The notes beneath the pieces are model-generated. The model did not search any database and was not told where the DNA came from. It worked only from the letters and a program-made list of their open reading frames with translations. Of a stretch of 33,121 nucleotides of DNA, positions 15,388 through 22,882 are shown piece after piece. The first letter of the stretch is position 1. Each line of letters begins with the position of its first letter. Origin of the DNA: Lachnoclostridium sp. UBA6558. GTDB taxonomy: Bacteria > Bacillota > Clostridia > Lachnospirales > Lachnospiraceae. Made by a program: the position numbers and the translations under genes. The stretch spans positions 22,135 to 55,255 of the forward strand of contig DJJW01000058.1 of the NCBI GenBank assembly GCA_002434335.1, read 5' to 3'.

Positions 15388-15555
15388 TTAAGCTTCAATA
15401 GCACCTGTAGGACATGTAGCTGCACAAGCTCCGCAATCAAGACAGGCATCAGCATCAATTTCATAATGACTAGCACCTTCAGAAATTGCAGAAACGGGAC
15501 ATTCGCCAGCGCAAGCGCCGCAGCTAATACATTCATCACTTATTTTATATGCCAT
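15388..15555 (-). CDS. 2[4Fe-4S] clostridial-type ferredoxin
   Basis: A 55-residue low-potential electron carrier of anaerobic metabolism (for example pyruvate:ferredoxin oxidoreductase and hydrogenase partners). Two complete cluster motifs are seen: C9, C12, C15, C19-P and C38, C41, C44, C48-P, in the order expected for the 2[4Fe-4S] fold with each cluster borrowing the last cysteine of the other motif. AAAGGAGGT lies 7 nt before the ATG. It is a single gene ending at a bidirectional terminator. A weak promoter (TTTACT, 17 nt, TATATT) may lie about 40 nt upstream. The small size fits the clostridial type exactly. Confidence 0.95.
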   Translation of the reverse strand: MAYKISDECISCGACAGECPVSAISEGASHYEIDADACLDCGACAATCPTGAIEA

Positions 15556-15652
15556 AATTATGTACCTCCTTTATATTTTTTTCATCTATTATTTTAATAT
15601 AAACAAGCCTATAATACAAGTAAAATATACAATATCTTTCTGGGTAAAGATA

Positions 15653-15842
15653 CCTTGACGATTACTGTTCACTCCACTGCAAAATATAGCAGTTTCGTGA
15701 CCAGTAACACGCTTCGCGATGTACACAAAATGCAAAAGCGGCGGCGTTTTGATGCTGCAATTCTCCGGTTATCTGTGACTTTCGCTTCGCTACACGCACA
15801 AGAAACACGTTGCTTAGTGGCTCTGAACAGTAACCCTTGACG
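15653..15842. mobile_element. Palindromic MITE-like insertion flanked by 8-bp direct repeats
   Basis: The 174-bp segment 15661-15834 begins with TTACTGTTCA (15662-15671) and ends with its exact complement TGAACAGTAA (15824-15833); the complementarity goes on as CTCCACT versus AGTGG. It is flanked on both sides by CCTTGACG (15653-15660 and 15835-15842), as expected of a target duplication. The interior holds several small GC-rich hairpins and no real gene. The right-hand repeat contains the -35 box of the DUF1858 gene. No transposase is encoded, so movement would need enzymes supplied elsewhere. The family is not recognised. Confidence 0.72.
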
Positions 15843-15865
15843 TACTTCCTTACTTAGATTATAAT
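15837..15865 (+). promoter_or_regulatory. Promoter of the DUF1858 gene
   Basis: TTGACG (15837-15842), 17 nt, TATAAT (15860-15865). The -35 box is the last six bases of the direct repeat that flanks the palindromic element, so the insertion lies immediately upstream of the core promoter. Confidence 0.8.
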
Positions 15866-15921
15866 GTAAGAGTTAACAGAGCAAAATAAGCACATCTTTA
15901 GATAAACAAGGAGGAATTCAC

Positions 15922-16125
15922 ATGGCACAGGTATCAAAAGATATGACAATCGGTGAAATTATCATGGTTGATCAGGGTGTTGTACCGATTCTTTTAGCTT
16001 CCGGAATGCATTGTATCGGATGCCCTTCATCACAGGGAGAATCCTTAGAAGAAGCAGCTATGGTACACGGAATGGACGCTGATGAATTATTAAGCACAAT
16101 CAACGAGTATTTAGAAACGAAATAA
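15922..16125 (+). CDS. DUF1858 domain protein (CxxC redox-type)
   Basis: A 67-residue soluble protein with the DUF1858 layout: VSKDMTIGEIIMVDQGVVPI followed by GMHCIGCPSSQGESLEEAA and a C-terminal helix. The CIGC pair (C31, C34) is typical of the subgroup described as hybrid-cluster-protein-associated redox disulfide domains, found mostly in anaerobes. The partner is not known, and no hybrid-cluster protein gene is in the window. AAGGAGGAATTCAC precedes the ATG, an excellent ribosome site. It is a single-gene unit with its own promoter and terminator, divergent from the ferredoxin gene. Confidence 0.88.
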   Translation: MAQVSKDMTIGEIIMVDQGVVPILLASGMHCIGCPSSQGESLEEAAMVHGMDADELLSTINEYLETK

Positions 16126-16141
16126 TGATAAGATACAAAAA

Positions 16142-16185
16142 AAGATTCTGTGACACCTTATAAGGTGTATTACAGAATCTTTTTA
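16142..16185. terminator. Bidirectional terminator between the DUF1858 gene and mecA
   Basis: AAGATTCTGT (16142-16151) pairs with ACAGAATCTT (16172-16181), enclosing an inner palindrome ACACCTTATAAGGTGT. T-runs occur on both strands. Confidence 0.88.
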
Positions 16186-16213
16186 TTTTGATTTTCTGTA
16201 TCGGAAGTATGGA

Positions 16214-17005
16214 TTATAGTTCAGATAATACCTGTATTGCCTTACCCTTTATAATCTGCTCAAAATGCTCATCGTAAAAATAAGTGCTTGCATAAGTTGT
16301 AGGCTCAAGTCTGCCGTATTCAGAAACGATATTGCAGATTTTATTGAATTCTTCCGGAGTATGTTCTGACTTGGAAATTACCAGATAATAAACGGAATTT
16401 AAAGGATTCTTATAGAGTGTATTAACTCCAAAGTAGCAATGTGAAATAACGCTGGCAAGTTTTTCGACTTCATCTAACGACTTAAAAGAATATACTTTCA
16501 TAAGATTGGTCTGATAAGATACGGATTTGGCTTCTGTTAGTTTTTCAGAAGGTTCTTCTTTGTTAATGGATAGGGCTTCCGCTAAGGGAACAAATTCTTC
16601 TGAATCCTCTGAGGTGTTATCAGAAAGCAGATCATCAATCTGTCCAAAGGAACTAATGATTTCATCGGCATAGGAATCGTCATTGTCATCCTCATATATA
16701 TTATCACTGTCGTGATCGTCTGGCGAAAATTTGGAGAACCTGGTATCAAGTTCATCAGGATCTTCTACCTTAGTTATAACCAAAATAAGGCATTCCGGTG
16801 AAACTGGTATTGCTTCTATCATAAGTGGTATATCTTCAGCTTCAAATCCAAATTCGTAATTCGCCTGCTGCATCATATCACGGAACAAGGCTTTTGCTTT
16901 CTCACTGCCATAAGCTAGCTCACTAATACGTAACTCCCGATCCACTAAATCATCTCTGCTCAAAGTACAGCGAATCTGACGTTCGCTAATTTTCTCTATC
17001 TTCAT
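16214..17005 (-). CDS. mecA: MecA-type adaptor protein of the ClpC protease
   Basis: MecA brings substrates to ClpC and promotes ClpC hexamer assembly; in Bacillus it controls competence through ComK. The 263 residues show the N-terminal substrate domain (MKIEKISERQIRCTLSRDDL through FGFEAEDIPLMIEAIP), a long acidic Asp/Glu/Ser linker (about 90-165), and the C-terminal ClpC-binding domain (VYSFKSLDEVEKLASVI, then LYKNPLNSVYYLVI and the FNKICNIVSEYG segment). The open frame extends 32 codons upstream, but the family N terminus and AAAGGATG before the ATG at 17005 fix the start. The linker is longer and more acidic than in Bacillus. The gene has its own consensus-like promoter and a long leader. 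Confidence 0.9.
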   Translation of the reverse strand: MKIEKISERQIRCTLSRDDLVDRELRISELAYGSEKAKALFRDMMQQANYEFGFEAEDIPLMIEAIPVSPECLILVITKVEDPDELDTRFSKFSPDDHDSDNIYEDDNDDSYADEIISSFGQIDDLLSDNTSEDSEEFVPLAEALSINKEEPSEKLTEAKSVSYQTNLMKVYSFKSLDEVEKLASVISHCYFGVNTLYKNPLNSVYYLVISKSEHTPEEFNKICNIVSEYGRLEPTTYASTYFYDEHFEQIIKGKAIQVLSEL

Positions 17006-17142
17006 AGAATCACATCCTTTTCTATGTGCTGGCGTGCATCGAGGTTCAAGCATGCCGCGCAGGCATTCTATTGCTGAAACAGACAATAAGTGCTGCAACA
17101 TTGATATAGTACTAGGTAGAAAGATATCTATAGTGATGTTGT
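17006..17142 (-). promoter_or_regulatory. Long mecA 5' leader
   Basis: The promoter position implies an untranslated leader of about 137 nt. It contains an ATGCC/GGCAT stem (around 17049-17065) close to the ribosome site. An in-frame ATG at 17101 lies inside it without a ribosome site. Whether the leader regulates translation is unknown. Confidence 0.4.
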
Positions 17143-17148
17143 ATTCAA

Positions 17149-17177
17149 AGTATAATTTATAAGTTTTACTTAGTCAA
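17149..17177 (-). promoter_or_regulatory. mecA promoter
   Basis: Minus strand TTGACT (17172-17177), 17 nt, TATACT (17149-17154): one mismatch to consensus in each box with optimal spacing. Confidence 0.8.
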
Positions 17178-17550
17178 GTGATTTTTTCCGCCAATTTCTT
17201 GGATTTTCAAACATATGGGGAAATTTATCAAATGTGATTTAGCAGATTATTTGTTTCATAAAAGAACCTGCTTATAACTTTAATATATGCCCTGAAGTTC
17301 TAAAGATTACACTATTTTATACCAGGAAGATTTAGGTTGTCTTGTAAGAAAGTTAAATTATAACATATAAATTTACAAAAATTCAGAGATATTGATTCTA
17401 TTAGAAAAACTACACATATGTTTGACGGGTGATTTGTAGAATAACGTGAATAACCCGTTTTTCCCTTTCCTTTGAAAGTAATATTTATATCTTGGTAAAA
17501 GTGACGGAGAATACACGAAATATTTGTGAATTTATATTGTTAAAAAATGG
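17178..17550. other. AT-rich region between divergent mecA and kinase genes
   Basis: No gene of convincing length is seen. ACGGGT (17425-17430) and AACCCGT (17452-17458) followed by TTTTCCC could form a weak terminator with a 21-nt loop, perhaps for a short transcript, but no matching promoter was identified. The rest is unstructured AT-rich sequence. Confidence 0.35.
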
Positions 17551-17579
17551 TTGAGAATACTTTCCAGGAAAGATATAAT
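17551..17579 (+). promoter_or_regulatory. Promoter of the kinase operon
   Basis: TTGAGA (17551-17556), 17 nt, TATAAT (17574-17579), ending 50 nt before the kinase start codon. Confidence 0.78.
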
Positions 17580-17629
17580 AAGAGTGGAATCCTTGATATA
17601 TTCCGCTTAAGCCGAAAAGAAAGGAGACA

Positions 17630-18979
17630 ATGAAAGATCCGATTTGGTTTGGCAAATATCAGATAATAAAAGACCTTGGAAAAGGCGGCAGCGGAGAAGT
17701 TTATCTGGCCAGACATATAAAGTTATCTTCTCTGTGTGCGATTAAACGTATCCGTAAGAGGCACACCCTTCACGAACAGCTCCTTCATGAAGCTGTTATC
17801 TTAAAGAATCTGTCACATCCTTGCATTCCTGTAATTTATGATTTTGAAGAAGATGAAGAATATTCCTACATTATTGAACAATATATGGAGGGAATACTTT
17901 TAAAAGATTACTTAAAGAAAGAAGGCCGTCTAAAGGAAGCCTTTATTCTATCTATTGTAATTTCCATCTGCGATCTGTTTCTTTATCTATACTCTCTTAA
18001 TAATCCCGTACTTTATCTGGATTTGAATCCCGGCAATATTATTCTAAAAGACAATACGGTTAAATTAATTGATTTCGGAGCCTGTGTGTATAAAAACAAC
18101 GCTGAGGCCAGAAAGTTCTCTTTGGGTGCCAGGGGGTTCGCTGCCCCGGAATTGAACACCAAAGCTGCTCCGGATGAAAGAAGTGATGTTTATGCCATTG
18201 GTGCCCTCTTAAAGGCGATGCTTATGGGAGCTGGCTATAATCGCAAAGAGAGCAAAGGAGATAAAACAGCAGAGAAACTATACTCCAAGGAGCTTCTTCG
18301 TATCCTTCAGAAATCTCTGAGACACCAGTCTCTATTACGTTATCCTACGGTTGCTATGCTAAAAAAGAAATTAACGGAGCAAAATCGGAGATATAAAAGC
18401 GGCAAAATAATATCAAGGGAATCCTTTACCGTGGCAGTAGGAGGCGTACATAACAGGACAGGGACAACCCATCTTGCCTTCCTTTTAAACAGTTACCTAA
18501 ACAGTATAGGCGTAAAAAGTATTTATATAGAAAGAAATACTTCAGGGCATTTATCTGAGTTTCTAAACAGACAGGGAGCCAAATTGCAGTCGGATGGCAT
18601 CTGGCAGCTTAAGGGAAATAGCTATCTGACAGGTGCGGGACTTGCCACAATTCCGGAAGTTAACAATTATAAAGTGATTATCCGTGATTATGGGGTAATA
18701 GAATTGGATAAAGCTGAATTGTGGGAGGCTGGCTTAAAGCTTATTACGGCTGGAGGCAAGGTTTGGGAGACAGAAAACATCAAGCAAATTCTTCCGGAAC
18801 TGGGGAGACCTTCTGTGAAAGTACTTCTTAATTATTTAAATGGAAAGCAATTCCAGGATTTCATAAAAAGCTTTGGCGAAGGTAATTTTATACGTATTCC
18901 CTATGAGCCTGATCCCTTTAATTCCTCGTTAACCGATGAAATGAAGGATTTTCTGGACGAGCTAATAGAAGAATTATAA
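17630..18979 (+). CDS. Soluble Ser/Thr protein kinase fused to a degenerate ParA/MinD-like domain
   Basis: The first ~250 residues are a Hanks-type kinase: glycine loop GKGGSGEVYLA (17-27), K39 in CAIKRI, E54, catalytic loop YLDLNPGN (D131, N136; Tyr replaces the His of HRD), DFG 148-150 and APE-like AAPE (171-174). All residues needed for phosphotransfer are present. Residues ~265-449 look like a ParA/MinD-type fold starting FTVAVGGVHNRTGTTHLAFL, but the Walker A lysine is replaced (RTGTTH, 276-281). A final IPYEPDPFNSSL motif (423-434) is shared with the next gene. There is no transmembrane helix or PASTA repeat, so this is not a PrkC-type receptor. AAGGAG precedes the ATG. Substrate unknown; the paralogous neighbour is a plausible partner. 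Confidence 0.8.
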   Translation: MKDPIWFGKYQIIKDLGKGGSGEVYLARHIKLSSLCAIKRIRKRHTLHEQLLHEAVILKNLSHPCIPVIYDFEEDEEYSYIIEQYMEGILLKDYLKKEGRLKEAFILSIVISICDLFLYLYSLNNPVLYLDLNPGNIILKDNTVKLIDFGACVYKNNAEARKFSLGARGFAAPELNTKAAPDERSDVYAIGALLKAMLMGAGYNRKESKGDKTAEKLYSKELLRILQKSLRHQSLLRYPTVAMLKKKLTEQNRRYKSGKIISRESFTVAVGGVHNRTGTTHLAFLLNSYLNSIGVKSIYIERNTSGHLSEFLNRQGAKLQSDGIWQLKGNSYLTGAGLATIPEVNNYKVIIRDYGVIELDKAELWEAGLKLITAGGKVWETENIKQILPELGRPSVKVLLNYLNGKQFQDFIKSFGEGNFIRIPYEPDPFNSSLTDEMKDFLDELIEEL

Positions 18980-18997
18980 AATGAAAGAGGTGAGAAC

Positions 18998-19648
18998 ATG
19001 AATTTTCTTAAAAAATACAGCTGCCTTAACAGGAATGGGAATAAAAATCTGGGCAAATTATCAATAGGAATAACTTCTGCATATAAGGGAGCCGGTGCAA
19101 CTCATCTGGGGCTTATGCTTACGGCCTGTATGAGTGAAGGTCTGGGTCTGAAGACCGCATATCTTCACTGCCAGAATAGTAAGGATATTGCATATTTATA
19201 TAATTATTTTCATAGTCTGAATGAAAGGGGGAGGGGGGAAGCCTTTACGGTAGCGAATGCAACCTTCTACCCTTATGTCAGCAGTGAGATGATCGCTCAT
19301 ATTCTGGCAAGAGGATATGATAGCGTTGTTCTGGATTTCGGCAAAGACTATTCTGAATATAAGGAAGAGTTTCTTCGTTGTGATAAGAAGATTACTGTTG
19401 GCAGCCTCCTTCCCTGGAAGAGATATTATCTGGAGGAGTTTATAAGAAAATCAGAGAACGTAACCGGCAGTGCAGAATGGATTTATGCGGTTACGCACAC
19501 AGACTCAAAGACTGTGGCAAAAGAAGCGAAACAGCTGCAGAAGAAATTATTCGTAATTCCATATCTGGAAGATCCCTTTTATCTGTCATTGGAAGCAATG
19601 AACATTACAAAAAGTATTATAAATTATGAAAGAGCTGATAAAGGTTAA
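18998..19648 (+). CDS. Stand-alone degenerate ParA/MinD-like protein
   Basis: A 216-residue soluble protein without a recognised name. After a short basic N terminus comes LSIGITSAYKGAGATHLGLM (21-40), which resembles a deviant Walker A: K30 occupies the signature-lysine position but the P-loop lysine is Ala (GAGATH, 31-36). A YDSVVLDFG strand (about 105-113) corresponds to the Walker B region. It ends in IPYLEDPFYLSL, aligning with IPYEPDPFNSSL of the upstream kinase fusion; THLGLML.. versus THLAFLL.. also align, so the two are paralogous domains. It starts 18 nt after the kinase stop behind AGAGGTGAGAAC and is surely co-transcribed. Nucleotide binding is doubtful; a scaffolding or regulatory role is inference. 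Confidence 0.65.
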   Translation: MNFLKKYSCLNRNGNKNLGKLSIGITSAYKGAGATHLGLMLTACMSEGLGLKTAYLHCQNSKDIAYLYNYFHSLNERGRGEAFTVANATFYPYVSSEMIAHILARGYDSVVLDFGKDYSEYKEEFLRCDKKITVGSLLPWKRYYLEEFIRKSENVTGSAEWIYAVTHTDSKTVAKEAKQLQKKLFVIPYLEDPFYLSLEAMNITKSIINYERADKG

Positions 19649-19756
19649 GTATAACATATCACAAATGACCGACTTATCCAAAAACAATAAAAACAAGTAA
19701 AGGTTGAAGTATCCAACTACTTGGTCCCGGGCTTTCTCATTTACAAACAAAAACAG

Positions 19757-19860
19757 GTCTGCATCCGTATCCTCAATACAGCAGACACTTGGGGGTATAG
19801 CATTATAATGTATAATTGTCTCTTAATAGGGATAAAATACCAAATAATGACTATACCCCC
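19757..19860. repeat. Two large intergenic hairpins
   Basis: GTCTGC..GTAT pairs with ATAC.GCAGAC (19757-19786), and GGGGGTATAGCATTAT (19791-19806) pairs with ATAATGACTATACCCCC (19844-19860) with a single bulged A. The second is followed by TCTTTATTTCC, a poor T-run, so it might end the kinase operon. The 301-nt space 19649-19949 holds no gene. A structured RNA or a fold-back repeat is possible. Confidence 0.55.
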
Positions 19861-19912
19861 TCTTTATTTCCATGAAAAACAATAGGATTTTGGAAAAAAG
19901 TCGAATTTCATA

Positions 19913-19941
19913 ATGACGGTAATTAGAATCAATGCTATAAT
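19913..19941 (+). promoter_or_regulatory. Promoter of the GH18 gene
   Basis: ATGACG (19913-19918), 17 nt, TATAAT (19936-19941). The -35 box matches four of six consensus bases. The predicted start near 19948 excludes the TTG at 19950 as an initiation codon. Confidence 0.55.
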
Positions 19942-19947
19942 AGTATC

Positions 19948-20030
19948 AGTTGAAACGCACTGTTAAGAGGATACAAAATTATGCCTGTGGCCCAAAGTTT
20001 GCAGGCTGTGAGAAAGGCATGGTTATTAAT
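19948..20030 (+). promoter_or_regulatory. Structured leader of the GH18 gene
   Basis: About 80 nt between the predicted transcription start and the preferred ATG can form two exclusive pairings: ATGCCTG/CAGGC and ATGCC/GGCAT. The second would cover AAAGG near the start codons. I compared it by eye with GEMM (c-di-GMP), ydaO and glycine riboswitch cores and found no match. Confidence 0.3.
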
Positions 20031-21737
20031 ATGAGGAAACAAAGGAATATGACAGTGGCAGGGATCTCTGTAGCACTGCTAATATTACTGATCTTAATCA
20101 TAACTGCTGTTGTAAAAAAGTTTACTCCCAGTGATGAGCACATGAAGCTGACAGACTACTATCCCGTTAAGGGGAAGGAAGTTCAGGTTATCCTGCAGGA
20201 TACATTATATGAGAAGAAGGGAATCCTGCAAGATGGTCAGGTATATCTTGATTATGAAACAGTGAAGGATACTTTCAATCACAGATTTTATTGGGATGAG
20301 AATGAGAATATCTTAAGTTATACCACGCCTAATGAGATTATCAGAGCAGAAATCGGAAATAAATATTATAATGAAAATAACGGAGCCATAGAAACAGATT
20401 ATCAGCCGGTAATCCTGGAAGGACAGACCGTTTATGTAGCAATAGATTTTGTGAAACAGTATTCTGATATGCGTTACAAATATTATAAAGATCCCTCCAG
20501 AGTAGTTGTTGATTATAAATGGGGTGATACACTTGTCACCAAAGCAAAGAAGGAAGCACAATTACGTTTAGAAGGTAATATCAAAAGTGATATCTTAAAG
20601 GATTTAACCCCTGAAGATGAGCTGATATTACTGGATACCGACGAAGCTTCAGCAGGAAAGTTCTACAAAGTAATATCAAAGGACGGTATTATCGGTTATG
20701 TAAAAGCAAAGCAGATGGTAAAACCGTATTATAATACATTAGAGAGTAGCTATACTCCTCCTGAATATTCACACATATCCCTTCAAGGTAAAGTAAATCT
20801 TGTCTGGCATCAGGTTACAAATCAAGATGCAAATAAGAGCCTTACGGATCTGCTGGCTAATACCAAAGGAGTTAACAGTGTTTCTCCTACCTGGTTTAAA
20901 CTGGCTGATAATAACGGCGGTATCACCTCCCTTGCCAGTGAAAATTATGTGGAACGTGCTCATAACTTAGGGCTGCAGGTTTGGGCCCTGGTGGATGATT
21001 TTAACCCGGAGGTTGATAAGAAAGAAGTATTATCCCATACCTCTAAGAGAAAGAAACTTGTAAATGAACTTGTTGCAGAGACAATAAAATATGGGATAGA
21101 TGGAATTAATATAGATTTTGAGAACATTCCCAGTGAAGCAGGAGAAGATTATATACAGTTTATAAGAGAGCTTTCTGTTAAATGCCGCAGTAATGGTATC
21201 GTTCTTTCTATTGACAACTATGTACCTGCCAGTTACAATTCCCATTACAACTGGGAGGAGCAGGGAGTCGTAGCAGATTATGTAATCATTATGGCATATG
21301 ACGAGCATCACAGCGGGTCAGAGGTGAGCGGCTCTGTGTCCTCCATCAGCTTTGTTGAAAACGCAGTTTCTGAAATCACGAAATACGTTCCCAAAGAACG
21401 AGTAGTAATGGGAATCCCTTTCTATACCAGACTCTGGAAAGAAGAAAAGCAGGAGGATGGAACAGTTAAGGTAACCTCAGAAGCATATGGAATGAGAGCA
21501 GCTGAGAATTTCTTAAAAGATAATAACGTTACAGCAGAATGGAATAACGCAACCGGTCAGTATTACGGGGAGTTTGAAAAGGATGGTATTCTAAATAGAA
21601 TGTGGCTGGAGGAAGAAGAGTCTCTGGAGGCAAAATTAAAAGCAATTTCAGGTGCTGATGTAGCCGGAGTTGCCGGCTGGAAGCTTGGACTTGAAAAGGA
21701 CAGTGTCTGGAATGTAATCGTAAAATATATAAATTAA
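20031..21737 (+). CDS. Membrane-anchored GH18 family glycosyl hydrolase with SH3-like domain
   Basis: The 568-residue protein begins MRKQRN, followed by one transmembrane helix (about 8-27), so it is tethered outside the cell. Next come a beta-rich stalk (about 45-165; VYLDYETVKDTFNHRFYWDE and VYVAIDFVKQ resemble copper amine oxidase-like N-domain repeats), an SH3-like segment (about 175-235) and a GH18 barrel. The catalytic DGINIDFE has D357, D362 and the proton donor E364; IIMAYDEH is the later barrel strand. Relatives such as Bacillus YaaH act on peptidoglycan or spore cortex, so a cell-wall role is likely. The frame is open to 19950, but the promoter lies there. ATG 20031 is preferred by N-terminal logic; 20019 and 20049 (with AAAGGA close by) are alternatives. 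cwlD follows 83 nt downstream. Confidence 0.82.
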   Translation: MRKQRNMTVAGISVALLILLILIITAVVKKFTPSDEHMKLTDYYPVKGKEVQVILQDTLYEKKGILQDGQVYLDYETVKDTFNHRFYWDENENILSYTTPNEIIRAEIGNKYYNENNGAIETDYQPVILEGQTVYVAIDFVKQYSDMRYKYYKDPSRVVVDYKWGDTLVTKAKKEAQLRLEGNIKSDILKDLTPEDELILLDTDEASAGKFYKVISKDGIIGYVKAKQMVKPYYNTLESSYTPPEYSHISLQGKVNLVWHQVTNQDANKSLTDLLANTKGVNSVSPTWFKLADNNGGITSLASENYVERAHNLGLQVWALVDDFNPEVDKKEVLSHTSKRKKLVNELVAETIKYGIDGINIDFENIPSEAGEDYIQFIRELSVKCRSNGIVLSIDNYVPASYNSHYNWEEQGVVADYVIIMAYDEHHSGSEVSGSVSSISFVENAVSEITKYVPKERVVMGIPFYTRLWKEEKQEDGTVKVTSEAYGMRAAENFLKDNNVTAEWNNATGQYYGEFEKDGILNRMWLEEEESLEAKLKAISGADVAGVAGWKLGLEKDSVWNVIVKYIN

Positions 21738-21760
21738 AGGAGTGGAACCTGTAAAGTGAT

Positions 21761-21789
21761 TCATAGGGCTCGGATTTAGCTCATACAAT
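21761..21789 (+). promoter_or_regulatory. Sigma-E-like sporulation promoter of cwlD
   Basis: TCATAGG (21761-21767; compare KMATATT) is followed after 14 nt by CATACAAT (21782-21789; a full match to the sigma-E CATACAnT). In Bacillus cwlD is transcribed by sigma-E in the mother cell, so the match fits expectation. The vegetative consensus is not present here. Confidence 0.6.
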
Positions 21790-21820
21790 ATAATAAAACA
21801 ACCTGATTGGATATTTTATT

Positions 21821-22540
21821 GTGAATAAAAGAAGGCTTTACAAAAATTATTTCCACCTCCTTTTCCTGTGCTTTGTCTGCCTGGCAGTTTATACCTTAAA
21901 CGATCCTTCTGTATTAGTTATGCAGAGGGACTCGAAAACGGAGAACACTGACGGGCAGATAACGATTGTATTGGATCCCGGACATGGTGGCAGAGACCCG
22001 GGAAAAGTAGGGATAAACGGTGCGTTAGAAAAGGATATCAATTTAAAGGTAGCCCTGAAACTGAAAAGTTTATTGGAGCAAAATGATATTCGGGTCATCA
22101 TGACAAGGGACACGGATGATGGCTTGTATAAAGAGAGCGATAATAACAAAAAAGCAGTAGATATGAGAAATCGTGTGGATATTATTAATAACAGCAAAGC
22201 TGTATTAGCGGTCAGCATCCATCAGAACAGCTATACCAGTGAAGAGATTAAAGGTGCTCAGGTATTCTATTACACCAAATCTCCTGAGGGTAAGCAATTT
22301 GCTGGTGTAATGCAAAGTCAGCTCAAGGCTACCCTTATGGATGGCAACAAGAGGGAGGCAAAATCCAATGATTCTTATTATATGTTAAGAAAGACAGAAT
22401 GCCCTATCGTTATAGTGGAATGCGGTTATTTATCCAATACGGGGGAAGCCACGCTTCTCTTAACCGAAGACTACCAGGAAAAGATGGCTTGGGCAATACA
22501 CTTAGGAATTTTCCGTTATCTAAATTCTATGAATAAATAA
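21821..22540 (+). CDS. cwlD: N-acetylmuramoyl-L-alanine amidase CwlD (spore cortex)
   Basis: CwlD removes the peptide from muramic acid as the first step in making muramic-delta-lactam, the mark by which germination enzymes recognise spore cortex. The 239 residues are nearly the Bacillus length (237). An N-terminal signal anchor (about 10-26) is followed by an Amidase_3 domain with zinc ligands H55 (DPGHGG), E70 and H134 (SIHQN) and catalytic E200 (VIVECGYLSN), all intact. There are no SH3 or cell-wall-binding repeats, which separates it from vegetative amidases such as LytC/CwlB. The GTG start has a weak ribosome site. The sigma-E-like promoter supports a mother-cell role. Confidence 0.85.
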   Translation: MNKRRLYKNYFHLLFLCFVCLAVYTLNDPSVLVMQRDSKTENTDGQITIVLDPGHGGRDPGKVGINGALEKDINLKVALKLKSLLEQNDIRVIMTRDTDDGLYKESDNNKKAVDMRNRVDIINNSKAVLAVSIHQNSYTSEEIKGAQVFYYTKSPEGKQFAGVMQSQLKATLMDGNKREAKSNDSYYMLRKTECPIVIVECGYLSNTGEATLLLTEDYQEKMAWAIHLGIFRYLNSMNK

Positions 22541-22882
22541 GGTACAAAGAAAACATGGTATTCTATCAGGGATGGTGTTATAATGTACCTGTTATTGGTA
22601 TGAAATTTATTTCATACTACATGCTGACTTGTGATTCAACACTGCTCTCAATGAATTATGAGCTTATGTGGAAGATAAGACACCGTCATAAGTTCGGTGT
22701 GTGAATTATGCTGCCCATATATACAGCAAGCCAAACCTTCTGTACGGCACAATAAGATTTAGCCACAGTTTATGCCATGCGCACTACAGTCAAGGATGGA
22801 AATTGTCTATCACAAGTTTAATAAGATACTGCTATAATAAATTAACAGAAGCTACCCAGAATACTGGGTTTGGGAAACCAAT
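22541..22882. other. Intergenic region between cwlD and sua5
   Basis: It holds several hairpins: a perfect 9-bp GTATGAAAT/ATTTCATAC (22598-22617), ACACCG/CGGTGT (22680-22700) and ACCCAG/CTGGGT (22854-22869), the last just before the sua5 start. TATAAT boxes at 22579-22584 and 22833-22838 lack good -35 partners; the second is the likelier sua5 promoter. No gene was found. Confidence 0.45.

Noticed and set aside
15351..15539. Other open frames across the ferredoxin gene
   Set aside because: They are alternate readings of the same DNA; the minus-strand frame 15388-15555 has eight correctly spaced cysteines and an ideal ribosome site.
17006..17101. 32-codon N-terminal extension of MecA
   Set aside because: The family begins at MKIEKIS, a ribosome site lies before ATG 17005, and the extension falls within the leader.
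19948..20030. Known riboswitch in the GH18 leader
   Set aside because: The conserved cores of c-di-GMP, c-di-AMP, glycine and cobalamin riboswitches are not present; kept only as an unnamed structured leader.
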